Below, one piece after another: positions 44,864 through 54,000 of a stretch of DNA of 64,000 bases. How positions within the stretch are numbered: position 1 is the stretch's first letter; each line of letters starts with the position of its first letter. The position numbers and the translations under genes are program-made. The notes below the pieces were generated by a model. The model did no database searches, had not been told where the DNA came from, and saw nothing but the letters and a program-made list of their open reading frames with translations. Location: the NCBI GenBank assembly GCA_029778615.1, contig JAKOPZ010000072.1, positions 1 to 64,000 of the forward strand. The letters are read 5' to 3'. This DNA comes from Chloroflexota bacterium (GTDB lineage: Bacteria; Chloroflexota; Anaerolineae; UBA4142; SHND01).

Positions 44864-45163
44864 TCATTCCGAAAATTCGCCGGGGAAATCGTTCGGACCG
44901 CTCAACATCACTTCTTCAATACTGGCAGCGGGATAGAGCGTGTCAATTCCCGATTCGTGCAGCGCGCGCAAAATCGTTTCTTGGTCTTGCGCTTCATACT
45001 CGCAAATTTGCTTCGCCGTCTCAAAGAGAAACCAGCCGTTGAGCCATTGGACATTAGGATTCTCTGCCAACTTGAACAAGTGCTTGCGCGCCGCGCGCAG
45101 GTCTTGAAAGTCGGCATTGGCGGCGCCTTCGCCTAATTGGTGTACTACGATGAAACGTGCCAT
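44864..45163 (-). CDS. Small hypothetical protein, DUF4242-like
   Basis: The 99-residue protein begins MARFIVVHQLGEGAANADFQ and reads as a ferredoxin-like alpha/beta fold (VQWLNGWFLFETAKQICEYEA). It recalls DUF4242/nickel-binding-type small proteins, but the match is loose. There is no signal peptide. It lies between AOR and the SCP2 gene with its own ribosome site. Function unknown. Confidence 0.6.
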   Translation of the reverse strand: MARFIVVHQLGEGAANADFQDLRAARKHLFKLAENPNVQWLNGWFLFETAKQICEYEAQDQETILRALHESGIDTLYPAASIEEVMLSGPNDFPGEFSE

Positions 45164-45224
45164 GTTGGTTGCTCCCTGTCAAATTATCAATATGTTCGCC
45201 AATGAAAAAACAGGTGCGAGTTTC

Positions 45225-45251
45225 GTAGCGCCAATTTCAAATTTGCGCTAC
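45225..45251 (+). repeat. Short hairpin
   Basis: GTAGCGC (45225-45231) pairs with GCGCTAC (45245-45251) around an AT-rich loop, downstream of the SCP2 gene on the minus strand. Confidence 0.5.
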
Positions 45252-45267
45252 CTGGCGAAGGCATTGA

Positions 45268-45690
45268 TTATGACAAAAATTCTGCGTCAATCCGCGTACA
45301 CGCCTTGACCATCTCTTGCGCGGCTTTGACGTTTTTCATCACCATCACCATATTGCCCTTGAGTTTCAATTGTCCCGTCATCAATCCTTGAATCGGGTCG
45401 AGCTGCGCGGTGACGACGCGTTTCCATTTGGAATAGGTGGCAGACATGACAAAGGCGGGATGCTTTTCTTCCTTGTTCGTAATCGAACACGCCTCGCGGC
45501 ATTTGCCGTGCCACAAATCCATATACAGATATTTCGTTTCGAGTTGTTGGGGATTGTCTTTGTCGGGGTCAATAACGAAATAGAAATCGCCTTCCCAATT
45601 TTTGGCGGCGTCCGCGTACGCTTCACTGGTGTTGAGTTCAGCCTCTAATTGTTTCACCCATTCGTCCGATGGAAACAAATATTTGGACAT
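45268..45690 (-). CDS. SCP2 sterol-carrier-domain protein
   Basis: The 140-residue protein carries an SCP2-like lipid-binding fold: a helix at the N-terminus (SDEWVKQLEAELNTSEAY), a KNWEGDFYFVIDPD strand, and the QGLMTGQLKLKGNMVMVMKN end that is diagnostic for bacterial SCP2 domains. It likely binds or transfers fatty acyl groups. A TACCG/CGGTA palindrome sits just after its promoter. Confidence 0.85.
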   Translation of the reverse strand: MSKYLFPSDEWVKQLEAELNTSEAYADAAKNWEGDFYFVIDPDKDNPQQLETKYLYMDLWHGKCREACSITNKEEKHPAFVMSATYSKWKRVVTAQLDPIQGLMTGQLKLKGNMVMVMKNVKAAQEMVKACTRIDAEFLS

Positions 45691-45717
45691 CGTTGCCCTC
45701 CATAAAAAACGGATTGT

Positions 45718-45768
45718 CTACCGCTCGGTAGGCAAATTCATTATAGCACAAATGACGCACTGCGTCAT
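45718..45768 (-). promoter_or_regulatory. Promoter and two operator-like palindromes of the SCP2 gene
   Basis: On the minus strand an extended -10 TGCTATAAT occupies 45748-45740. An 8-base perfect inverted repeat ATGACGCA-C-TGCGTCAT (45752-45768) lies over the spacer/-35 region, and CTACCG-CT-CGGTAG (45718-45731) lies at the expected transcript start. The latter is typical of TetR-family operators. Confidence 0.55.
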
Positions 45769-46652
45769 AAAATGAAAAAACTGAGCCCCGCCGCCACCGC
45801 ACTCCCAAACACCGACGCGAAAAAATTCACCCAATCGTTGTCGAGCCATTCCCAGCCGCGCACGCGCCGCGTCGGGTTGCCTTGCGAATCGAATTTCTTT
45901 TCGGTTTGCCGTTCGTCGTACTCGGAAAAATAAATCGCCTGCGCCGTCGCGCCGAGCAGCGAATCCAAAAGCGCACCGAGCAAGCCGCTCACACTCGCCA
46001 CCAACACGACAAATTGCCCCGAGGCGAGCGCGGTCAATACGCGGCTCCATGCCGGCAGCGCGCCTTCGCTCAGGACCACTTGCAGCACCGTTCCCACGTT
46101 CGCCATCGCGCCGATGAACGCCGCGCCGAGCAATGCGGTAAAGGTGCCGAGCCACGTGATGGCGCCCGATGTTCCTGCCGGCACAATGCGCCCCGTCGTA
46201 ATCATGCGCGGCGCGCGCGTGCTCAACACACCAATTTCCGTCGCCCACGTGTCCGCCGTCACGGTGGCGATGGCGCCGACGAATGCGGCAAACAACAAAG
46301 CCCGCGCGCGCTCGTCAACATGGTTCGCTTCTGCAATGCCATAGGCGATTGCCAAAAACGCCGCCCACCCGCCGTTCGCCAACGCTTGTCCAAAATCGCG
46401 GCGCGCGCCTTTTTGAAATTTCTCGTTAAATTGTGCTTTGGCGCGCGCGCGATAATTGGATAAAAGCGTCGAAGAAACAAAAAACGCGACGAGCAGCCAG
46501 CCGGGCACAAAACCGCCGAACCCAAAAATCAGGGTGCCGGTGAGAATCGCGCCGAACATTCCCCCCCGCGTGAGCGACCCGCGCAGATAGGCAACAATCC
46601 CGATAAAACAGCTGAGGAGGAAACCGAGAGAGAGAGAAAAATACAGGGGCAT
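45765..46652 (-). CDS. DUF92 family integral membrane protein
   Basis: The ATG at 46652 gives 295 residues. The family is seen in YLRGSLTRGGMFGAILTGTLIFG, the ATVTADTWATEIGVLS motif and GLLGALLDSLLGATAQAIYF. About seven membrane segments are present. DUF92 members include the plant VTE6 phytyl-phosphate kinase, so a polyprenyl-phosphate kinase role is possible. The stop codon overlaps the palindrome upstream of the SCP2 gene. Confidence 0.9.
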   Translation of the reverse strand: MPLYFSLSLGFLLSCFIGIVAYLRGSLTRGGMFGAILTGTLIFGFGGFVPGWLLVAFFVSSTLLSNYRARAKAQFNEKFQKGARRDFGQALANGGWAAFLAIAYGIAEANHVDERARALLFAAFVGAIATVTADTWATEIGVLSTRAPRMITTGRIVPAGTSGAITWLGTFTALLGAAFIGAMANVGTVLQVVLSEGALPAWSRVLTALASGQFVVLVASVSGLLGALLDSLLGATAQAIYFSEYDERQTEKKFDSQGNPTRRVRGWEWLDNDWVNFFASVFGSAVAAGLSFFIL

Positions 46653-46692
46653 TGCAGCGCGCGGCAAAAAGGGAGAGCCGAAAAAAAATTTT

Positions 46693-47088
46693 CTAGACGA
46701 GCACGGCGCGCACAATCGAAATCGCCGCGAACCACAAAAGAAACTGCGCCACAATCGCGATGCCGCCGAGCAAATACGAAGCCAATGGTTCGCGCCGATA
46801 CATCCCGCCGCCCAACAGAAAATTCAGCACAATCATGATGAGACCGATTTGGGGCAGTGAAAAAATCGCGAGCTTGCCTTCGATGCGGTCGGGCTGTCCG
46901 TTCGCGGCGTAATGGAGCGGGACCAATGGCGGCAGTTGTGGCGCGACCAGCAGCAAAAACGCAAATAGCCCTAAATTCACAAACAACGCAATAATCGCCA
47001 TTGACCACACATAGCGGTCACGCAGCGGCGCGCGCAGCCACAGCGGCAAGCGGTCGAGCCAATTCGGTACAAGAAAAAGTTGGCGCAT
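46693..47088 (-). CDS. Small membrane protein with DUF1648-like segment
   Basis: The 131-residue protein has three to four membrane segments. A PPLVPLHYAANGQPDRIEG motif after the first helix is the conserved core of DUF1648. The family is of unknown role; some members resemble parts of SdpI-like immunity proteins. It lies between the DUF92 gene and a MITE-like element. Confidence 0.75.
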   Translation of the reverse strand: MRQLFLVPNWLDRLPLWLRAPLRDRYVWSMAIIALFVNLGLFAFLLLVAPQLPPLVPLHYAANGQPDRIEGKLAIFSLPQIGLIMIVLNFLLGGGMYRREPLASYLLGGIAIVAQFLLWFAAISIVRAVLV

Positions 47089-47141
47089 TCATCGCGAGAC
47101 CTGACACAGTACGTCACGGCTTGGGACGCCGATTAACATTT

Positions 47142-47281
47142 AGGACTTGCGCTTGTCATTTCGAACGATCTCGAGCGCAGTCGAGAGAGAGAAATCTCGC
47201 ACTGTACCTCTGAGATTTCTCGCAAAGCATGTCCCGAAGCGTTTAGGGAACGGCTCGGAATGACATCTGAGCGCAAGTCCT
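47142..47281 (+). repeat. MITE-like palindromic element, variant E
   Basis: Terminal inverted repeats AGGACTTGCGCT (47142-47153) and AGCGCAAGTCCT (47270-47281) enclose the same TGTCATTTCGA, GAGAAATCTC/GAGATTTCTC core as the 128-bp copies. ACATT occurs on both flanks. Confidence 0.8.
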
Positions 47282-47313
47282 GACATTGCAATGTACTGTG
47301 ACGGGTCGTTGGG

Positions 47314-48300
47314 CTAGTGCGTGTACACCGGCGTCACCCAATGCAAATAGCGGTCATTGTTTCCGCTCACGGTGCGAAAGTACAATTCTTGAATTTGGCG
47401 CGTCAGCGGACCAATCTCGCCGTTACCCAACGGACGATGGTCAACCGAAAGAATGGCAGCAACTTGCGCGCCGGTCCCGGTAAAGAACGCTTCCTCTGCG
47501 AGATACAATTCGCTGCGGTCAATCGAACGTTCAATCACTTCCAAGCCCAATTCATCTTTGGCAAGTTCCATCACCGTTGCGCGCGTGACACCTTCCAAAA
47601 TATTGTCATGCGTGCTCGGCGTTATCAATTTGCCTTGACGAATCATAAAAAAGTTTTCCGCGCTGCCTTCCGAAACATGTCCGTCTTGATTCAACACAAT
47701 GGCTTCGTCGTAGCCGTTCCAATGCGCTTCGGTGCGCGCGAACGACGAGTTGATGTACGCGCCCGTGATTTTGCCGCGCGCCGGAATCGAATTATCGTCC
47801 ACACGCCGCCACGATGAGGTGCCCGCGTGCACTTGCAATTGGATGTAATTGCCTTGCGGACGCGTAAACATGGCATATTCGTCTTCCAAATCATACAGGC
47901 GCGGCGTAATGTCTTCGGTGGCTTTGTAGGCGAGCGGACGCATATACGCATTTTGGCGATACTCGTCGCGGCGCAAGAGTTGGATGGTAATTTCAATCAA
48001 TTCGTCGAGCGTATAAGGGAGTTGGATATTGAGCAGCCGACACGATTCCAAAAAACGATTAAAATGTTTTTTCGCGCGAAAAATATACAACTGTTCGTGT
48101 TCGTCGTTCCAATACGCGCGAATGCCGCCAAAGCATCCCGTTCCATAATTGAACGCGTGCGTGGCAATTCCGATTTTTGCTTCTTCGAGCGGGACGATTT
48201 CGCCTTCAAAGAATGCCCACTTGCCCATCGGCACCACGCGTTTGGATTTCTCGCGGCGCTGCGAGAGGACCGGAGCAGGGGACAAAATTGTTTCAATCAT
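47314..48300 (-). CDS. ilvE: Branched-chain amino acid aminotransferase
   Basis: A fold-type IV PLP enzyme that transaminates leucine, isoleucine and valine. The 328 residues show THAFNYGTGCFGGIRAYW near 47, YMRPLAYKA with the following PLP-lysine region, the NSSFARTEAHWNGYDEAIVLNQDGHVSEGSAENFFMI signature spanning residues ~186-223, and a TGTGAQVAAI loop. The length is standard. GGAGG lies 8 bases upstream of the ATG. Confidence 0.95.
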   Translation of the reverse strand: MIETILSPAPVLSQRREKSKRVVPMGKWAFFEGEIVPLEEAKIGIATHAFNYGTGCFGGIRAYWNDEHEQLYIFRAKKHFNRFLESCRLLNIQLPYTLDELIEITIQLLRRDEYRQNAYMRPLAYKATEDITPRLYDLEDEYAMFTRPQGNYIQLQVHAGTSSWRRVDDNSIPARGKITGAYINSSFARTEAHWNGYDEAIVLNQDGHVSEGSAENFFMIRQGKLITPSTHDNILEGVTRATVMELAKDELGLEVIERSIDRSELYLAEEAFFTGTGAQVAAILSVDHRPLGNGEIGPLTRQIQELYFRTVSGNNDRYLHWVTPVYTH

Positions 48301-48796
48301 TGAACATCCTCCATGAATTTTGAATTCCGCGTGGCATGCTGCCAGCGGGCGCGCGCGTCATTGCGCGGCGCAAGGCGGAGAAAATTTTTCTCGCGCGATG
48401 ATACACCTTTTGAGAATGAAAACCAAATAGCATCTTGCGGGCATTGCCACCAAGAAAAATTTTTTTGATTTGCAAAAACGAAAATCCATGTACAATCCTC
48501 CATCACACTCGTTTTCCACGAAAATTTTGAGTGACTCTTGTTACACAGATTGCTTATAATCAAGTGCGATATGCATATGGGGGGAGTGACGAATTCAACC
48601 GTCAATGATGACCAAGTTTGCGAGTAAAACGATTGAAATCGTTCCTACGTGTGCGTAACGTGAGTTATTCCGTCTCACCATAAATGCTTTACATCGGCAA
48701 TAGACTTTTGCGGAAAACGAGTCTATTTCGCAAGAATCGCGCTATGAAACTGTAAAGCAACTTTGGTGAGATGGAATAGTGAGGCAAAACGAACCT
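48301..48796. other. Intergenic region with nested palindromes
   Basis: Nearly 500 bases without a gene between divergent ilvE and a GNAT gene. It is AT-rich, contains a TATAAT at 48555, the word AGTGACGAATTC at about 48592, and the nested palindromes described separately. No RNA gene is recognised. Confidence 0.6.
48665..48779 (+). repeat. Nested inverted repeats (possible structured RNA or small mobile remnant)
   Basis: The outer arms 48665-48693 and 48751-48779 pair over about 24 of 29 positions (TATTCC-TCTCACCA and TGCTTTACA blocks). Inside, AATAGACT (48699-48706) pairs with AGTCTATT (48720-48727), with TTTTGCGGAAAAC in the loop. The right arm ends at the GNAT gene start region. Confidence 0.7.
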
Positions 48797-49276
48797 ATGA
48801 TTATCTTGACGTCAATGTCACAATCCGAACTCGACGCGTATTTGGAAATTACGATTCGCGAATACGCGCAAGAACATGTCCGCGCCGGCAATTGGAGCGA
48901 GCAAGAGGCGATGCAAAAATCGCGCCAAGAATTTGCCGAACTGCTGCCGCAAGGCGTGCATTCACCCAAGCAGCATCTTTACACGATTCGCGCACAGGCA
49001 ACGAACGCGCCGGTCGGAATGCTTTGGTACGCCGAGCGCAATGATGGGCAAGGCGCCTACGCGTTCATCTATGACATTGTTGTGGACGAAACGGAGCGCG
49101 GCAAAGGGTACGGCGAAGCAGCAATGCGTGCGCTCGAAGGCGAGGTGCGTCAGCGCGGGTTGAATCAGATTTCCCTCCACGTCTTTGGACACAACACCGC
49201 CGCGCGCCGTTTGTACGAAAAACTTGGTTATGCGCCCACAAATATCAAAATGAGCAAAAAGTTGAACGACGCGTAA
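48797..49276 (+). CDS. GNAT-family acetyltransferase
   Basis: The ATG at 48797 gives 159 residues. An unusual N-terminal helix segment (MSQSELDAYLEITIREYAQE) precedes a GNAT core with IYDIVVDETERGKGYGEAAM (acetyl-CoA loop) and NTAARRLYEKLGYAPTNIKM (motif B). This N-terminal YxxxEYAxE pattern is common in GNAT proteins of Firmicutes and Chloroflexota. The substrate is unknown. Confidence 0.88.
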   Translation: MIILTSMSQSELDAYLEITIREYAQEHVRAGNWSEQEAMQKSRQEFAELLPQGVHSPKQHLYTIRAQATNAPVGMLWYAERNDGQGAYAFIYDIVVDETERGKGYGEAAMRALEGEVRQRGLNQISLHVFGHNTAARRLYEKLGYAPTNIKMSKKLNDA

Positions 49277-49318
49277 AGCCGCGTAATCATCAATCGACTC
49301 TATCGGAAATAACTTTTT

Positions 49319-49405
49319 TGACAGGATTTACAGGATTAACATGAGTTTTTGAACTTGTTCTTGCCTGTAATCCTGTAAATCTTGTTAATCCTGTCTAATC
49401 CCGAT
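49319..49405 (+). repeat. ACAGGATT-type dispersed palindrome
   Basis: GACAGGATTTACAGGATTAA is followed downstream by its near-complement (TTAATCCTGTC end). The period here is nine, unlike the heptad arrays. Comparable repeats are common in many bacterial genomes. It lies between convergent genes and may act in termination. Confidence 0.8.
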
Positions 49406-49410
49406 AAAAT

Positions 49411-50184
49411 CTAATCGACTTTCCTCGCCCATTCTGCCAATTCCTCAATCAGCGCGTGGTTCGTCATGTCCAAATGAATCGGCGTAATCGAAATCATGTT
49501 ATTGGCAAGCGCCCAAATGTCGGTGCCTTGCAGTCCGATGTCGCCGCCCGGTCGTTCACCGCCAATCCAATAGTACGGTTTGCCGAACGGGTCATCGCGC
49601 TTGACCAGTTGGTCATAGTAAATGCGTTTGCCCGCGCGTGTGACCGTTACACCGCGAATCGCTTCGGCTGCCACATCCGGCACATTCACATTTAATAACG
49701 TCTCGCGCGGCATTCCGTCACGCAATACGCGCTGGGCGAGGCGCGCCGCAAACGCCGCGCCCGGCGCGTAATTGTTCGAGCCGTTGTTCATGTCGAGCGA
49801 AACGGCAATCGCGGGAATATCGTCAATCGCCGCTTCCATCGCCGCCGCCACAGTGCCCGAATACGTAATGTCCTTGCCGACATTCGCGTTCGGGTTGATG
49901 CCGCTCACCACCAGCGCGGGACGTTCGGAAAAAAATCCGAGCAGCGCGACGGCAACACAATCGCTCGGCGCGCCATCACATTTCCACGCTTCGCTCCCAT
50001 CCGCCAGTTTCGTTGCGCGAATGCGCAGCGGACGATGCAGCGTTTTCGCATGTCCCGCCGCGCTCCAATTTGTGTCCGGCGCAATCACGCGCACCTCTGC
50101 AATTTTTTCCAATGCCTGTTTCAATGCCAATAACCCCGGCGCGTCTACACCGTCGTCATTCGAAATCAAAATATATTCGCTCAT
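49411..50184 (-). CDS. surE: 5'/3'-nucleotidase SurE
   Basis: The 257-residue SurE phosphatase dephosphorylates nucleoside monophosphates and short polyphosphates. It shows ILISNDDGVDAPGLLALKQAL (Asp-Asp metal site), WSAAGHAKTLHRPLRI, VVSGINPNANVGKDITYSGTVAAAMEA and VNVPD. The length and motifs are normal. It lies alone between two gene blocks. Confidence 0.97.
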   Translation of the reverse strand: MSEYILISNDDGVDAPGLLALKQALEKIAEVRVIAPDTNWSAAGHAKTLHRPLRIRATKLADGSEAWKCDGAPSDCVAVALLGFFSERPALVVSGINPNANVGKDITYSGTVAAAMEAAIDDIPAIAVSLDMNNGSNNYAPGAAFAARLAQRVLRDGMPRETLLNVNVPDVAAEAIRGVTVTRAGKRIYYDQLVKRDDPFGKPYYWIGGERPGGDIGLQGTDIWALANNMISITPIHLDMTNHALIEELAEWARKVD

Positions 50185-50262
50185 CTTTCAATTATCGCTG
50201 ATTTCGCGCCAACCAAAAATAACGCGCGTCCGTTTCATACACGAACGCGCATCAACCGATGC

Positions 50263-50305
50263 AAAAAAAATCGCGCCTCGTGTTGTGTGAGGCGCGATTT
50301 TTTTT
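50263..50305 (-). terminator. Strong intrinsic terminator after the cupredoxin gene
   Basis: A 17-base perfect stem (AAAAAAAATCGCGCCTC and complement) with an A-run and a T-run on the two sides works in both directions. On the minus strand it lies downstream of the cupredoxin gene. Confidence 0.9.
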
Positions 50306-50319
50306 TAGAACGTTTTACT

Positions 50320-50447
50320 AACTCACGTTACGCAGAATTGTCATTTCGAGCGGTCTTGCGAGAAATCTCGGTGGAAAAAACTGAGATTTCTCACAGAGTT
50401 TACCCCGAAGGATTGAGGGGTTCGAAATGACATGCGTATGGTGAATT
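50320..50447 (-). mobile_element. 128-bp MITE-like element, copy C
   Basis: Exactly 128 bases, reverse-oriented relative to copy B, starting AACTCACGTTACGCAG and ending GGTGAATT. The flanks are ACT and ACC, a 3-bp duplication with one mismatch. It lies between the terminator and the cupredoxin stop. Confidence 0.85.
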
Positions 50448-50462
50448 ACCGAGTCACGCGAA

Positions 50463-50852
50463 CTAATTGCTCGGCGCAGCGACAGTTAGTTTGGCTTGCA
50501 TTCCGGCTTCGGTGTGTCCCGCAATGTCACAATGAATTTCATACGCACCCGGCGTAGTCGGCGCGGTGAACGTGCCGCGCACTGTTTGCCCGGGCTGCGC
50601 GACCAGTTTGAAATTCAAGTCTTTGATTACAAACGTGTGCTCCACCGTCCCCGCGTTCTTGAAACTGACCGTAATCGGCTCACCCGGTTTCGCGTTAATG
50701 AGGTCGGGCTTGTAATAGAATTCGCCCGCTTCCACACTGACCGTTTGCCCGGTCCCGCTGGTAGTGCCGCCGCCGCCCGGTCCGCAGGCAGAAATCGCCA
50801 GCGCGCCAAGCAGCAATACTCCAAGTACATACCCAATCTTACGGCTCAACAT
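50463..50852 (-). CDS. Cupredoxin-domain lipoprotein
   Basis: The 129-residue protein has a lipoprotein signal ending AISAC (Cys23) and a Gly/Thr linker. The plastocyanin-like barrel provides type-1 copper ligands His72 (EHTFVI), Cys108 (EIHCDI), His113 and Met118. It is a likely surface electron carrier for respiration. The gene is flanked by strong terminators, so it is monocistronic. Confidence 0.93.
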   Translation of the reverse strand: MLSRKIGYVLGVLLLGALAISACGPGGGGTTSGTGQTVSVEAGEFYYKPDLINAKPGEPITVSFKNAGTVEHTFVIKDLNFKLVAQPGQTVRGTFTAPTTPGAYEIHCDIAGHTEAGMQAKLTVAAPSN

Positions 50853-50990
50853 ACTGCTCCTCTCGTATCCGTTCGGCTCTCCGAACGGCTGAATTTGAGT
50901 GTTGTAAATTCAAGTTTGATACGAATTTCACAAACTTGTGAATCTATTCTACCGATTTCCCGCACAACACACAAGTTCCATTCTCCGGAC

Positions 50991-51021
50991 AAAAAAAAAG
51001 CAATCGCGTTTCCGCGATTGC
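50991..51021 (-). terminator. Intrinsic terminator after the PBP gene
   Basis: GCAATCGCG/CGCGATTGC stem (51000-51021) and, on the minus strand, a run of nine T. Confidence 0.9.
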
Positions 51022-51030
51022 CTTTAGTCA

Positions 51031-54000
51031 TCACATTCGCCTGCGTTTGCTCAGAGACCTGCGCGGGTCAAGCAGCACGCTCTGCCGTTCCTCCAAAAAG
51101 AAATTGAAACCCGTCGGTGCGCCCTCTTCGGTTTGCGGGCGCGGACGATGCGAAACGAGAAAACGCACGCTCGCACTTTCCGTCACATTGCCCGCGATGT
51201 CGTACGCTTTGACGCGCACCTGATGCGTTTCCGTGTACCCGCCCGAATCCCGAATGATTCCGAACCCATTCGGAAAGACTGCGACCACTCGGTCCGCTTT
51301 CTTTGTTACCGTCGCGGTCAACGTTTCGGTAATAGTGTTGACGGTTGTATTGTCATCTTCGAGTTTGCGCGTGACCGCGTTGTACGAAATCACCGGCAAG
51401 GTCGCCGAATCCACTGGCAGCGCGAGCGCAGCTTGCATCGTGGGCGACAACGCATCGTGCATTGAAATTGTCCATTTCAAAGTGAACGGTGAAACCTGCG
51501 TGCGTCCCAGATACGAATTGTCCAGCCAAAAGTCCACATAGCCCATGGAGAGATTGTCTTGCGCGTCGGCATCAATGCTCACCCACTCGTCATCTTCCAT
51601 GAGATATTGTTTGTCATCCCACGGATTGATAATTTCAACGCGCGGCGCTTCGTTGTCAACGGTGACTTGGGAGGTTGCTGTCTGCGCGTTGCCTGCGTTA
51701 TCAATCCCCACCAACTGTAACGTGTACAAACCGCTTTCGCCGGTTTGCCAAACCGCGAGCGTCCCGTTGTCAATTCCACCACCGCCTTGCCCAATCGTCA
51801 ACCATTCGCCGGGGTCAAGACCCGCGCCCACGTTCAAGCGCCATTCGCGCATGTCGGGCATTTTTGCATTGCCGCGCACTTCCACCGCGCCTTTGACTGA
51901 CGCGTAATTCGTGGGTGAAAAAATTGCAAGGTCGCCGCCCGCCGCGCTCGCCGCATAGGTGGTATCAAATTCAGTTGGCGGCTGTGGAATATTATTTTCT
52001 TTGACCCAATCTGCCGCTTGCGGCGGATAAATCGGATAGACCACCGTCGTTACTTGGTCGGGCGGGTCGAACGCGGTGGCAAGCTTGCCGTTCGGTACAA
52101 AAATGCGAAACGGTCTCCAAATATTGTCGGGCTGCGTCGGCTCGTTACCTTTGACAAAAACTTCGCGCACCACCTGCGGACATTCCGCTGTCGGCAATAG
52201 ACCACTCGCGAGACACACCGGAATCCGCACAATGTTTGGCGGTTCGACAAATTCTGTGACCGGCAATTTTTCGTGAATGTATTCCATCACATCATGCCAA
52301 ATCGGCGCGGCGCCCGTGATACCGGAAATGTGTTCCATCTCGGTATTGTCCGCGTTGCCCACCCAAACGCCCGTGACGTAATCGGGCGTGAAACCGAGCG
52401 TCCAGTTATCACGCCACGATGAAGTGGTCCCCGTTTTCACCGCCGCCGGACGCGACAATTTCAAAACACTGTTCAAACCGAACGCCGGCGCGCGCGCATT
52501 GTTGTCACTCAACACATCCGTTATCAAGTACGCGCCCTGTTCCGAAACAATGCGCTCGGTTTGCGGCTGCTTGTAATCTTCCAACACATTGCCGTCGGCA
52601 TCGGTGACCTTCAAGACTGACACCGGATTCAATTTGCGATACCCTTCGCGGCGCTCGTTCTCCGGCACGGGCTGCCCCGCCATCACGCCGCGATTCGCCA
52701 CCACCGCATACGCGTACGTCATGTCCAACAATTTCACTTCGCCGCCGCCGAGCGTCAGCGCGAGCCCGTAATTTTTATCGAGCGTAGTGATGCCCATACG
52801 ATGCGCGAGGTCGAGCACATTGCGAATGCCGACGGTATCCAAAACTTTGACGGCGGGAATGTTGTACGACGACGCGAGCGCGGTACGCAAGCGCACCGGT
52901 CCGTGATATTTGCGGTCATAGTTTTCGGGGACGTACGGCGGATTCGGCGGGTCTTCAAACGCGGTGCGAACATCATACACCACACTCGCGGGGGAAAGTT
53001 TTGTTCCGTCCGCCGCGCCCACATCGAACGCTTGCATGTAACTGAACATTTTGAATGACGAACCGGGTTGGCGGTCCGACGTGGCAATGTTCACCTGTCC
53101 ATCAATGTCGCGATTGAAATAGTCCACCGAACCAACCATCGCGGCGATTTCGCCCGTGTTCGGTTTCATTACCACCACCGACGCGTTGGTGACATTCCGT
53201 TTTTCTTCGGTGAGTTTGGCAATTTGATTGCGCGCGATTTCTTCGGCTTTGGTCTGAATGTCATAATCGAGCGAGGTGATAACCGTCCATCCGCCCTTGT
53301 TCACCGCGTCGGGTCCATATTTGTCTTCAAGATAACGCCGAACGTAAAACACAAAATGCGGCGCTTTGATGTCAAACTTTTTCTGAAAGACGTGAATCTC
53401 TTCGGCTTTGGCTTTATCGCCCTGCTCTTTGGTGATATAGCCCTCGACGACCATGCGGTCGAGCGCAATATCGCGGCGTTCTTTTGCCACTTCGGGATTG
53501 TCCAACGGATTGAGCGCGGGGTACTGTGGAATCGCCGCGAGCGTCGCCGCTTCCGAGAGCGTCAAATCTTTGGCGTGTTTCCCAAAGTATGCTTCGCTGG
53601 CGGCTTCGATGCCGTATGCGAAATTGCCATAGTAAATCGTATTGAGATACCACTCGAGTATTTGCTGCTTGCTGTACTTTTGCGAAATCTCGCGCGCCAT
53701 AATCATTTCTTGAATTTTCAATTCGATGTTGGTGCGCGATTGGGTTTCGCGTTCGGGAATCAAAACTTTTTTGACGAGTTGTTGAGTGAGAGTGGACGCG
53801 CCTTGCAGGGCTTGCCCGCGCGCCATGTTGTAGAATGCGCGCACCAAACCGGAAAGGTCCACGCCTTCGTTCGTCCAAAAGGTCTTGTCTTCGAGCGCAA
53901 CCGTCGCGTTAATCAAGTACGGCGAGATTTTATCCAACGAGACATTGGTGCGGTTGCCGCCCGTCGGGTCGAACAATTCGTACAGCAAAACTTTGCCTGT

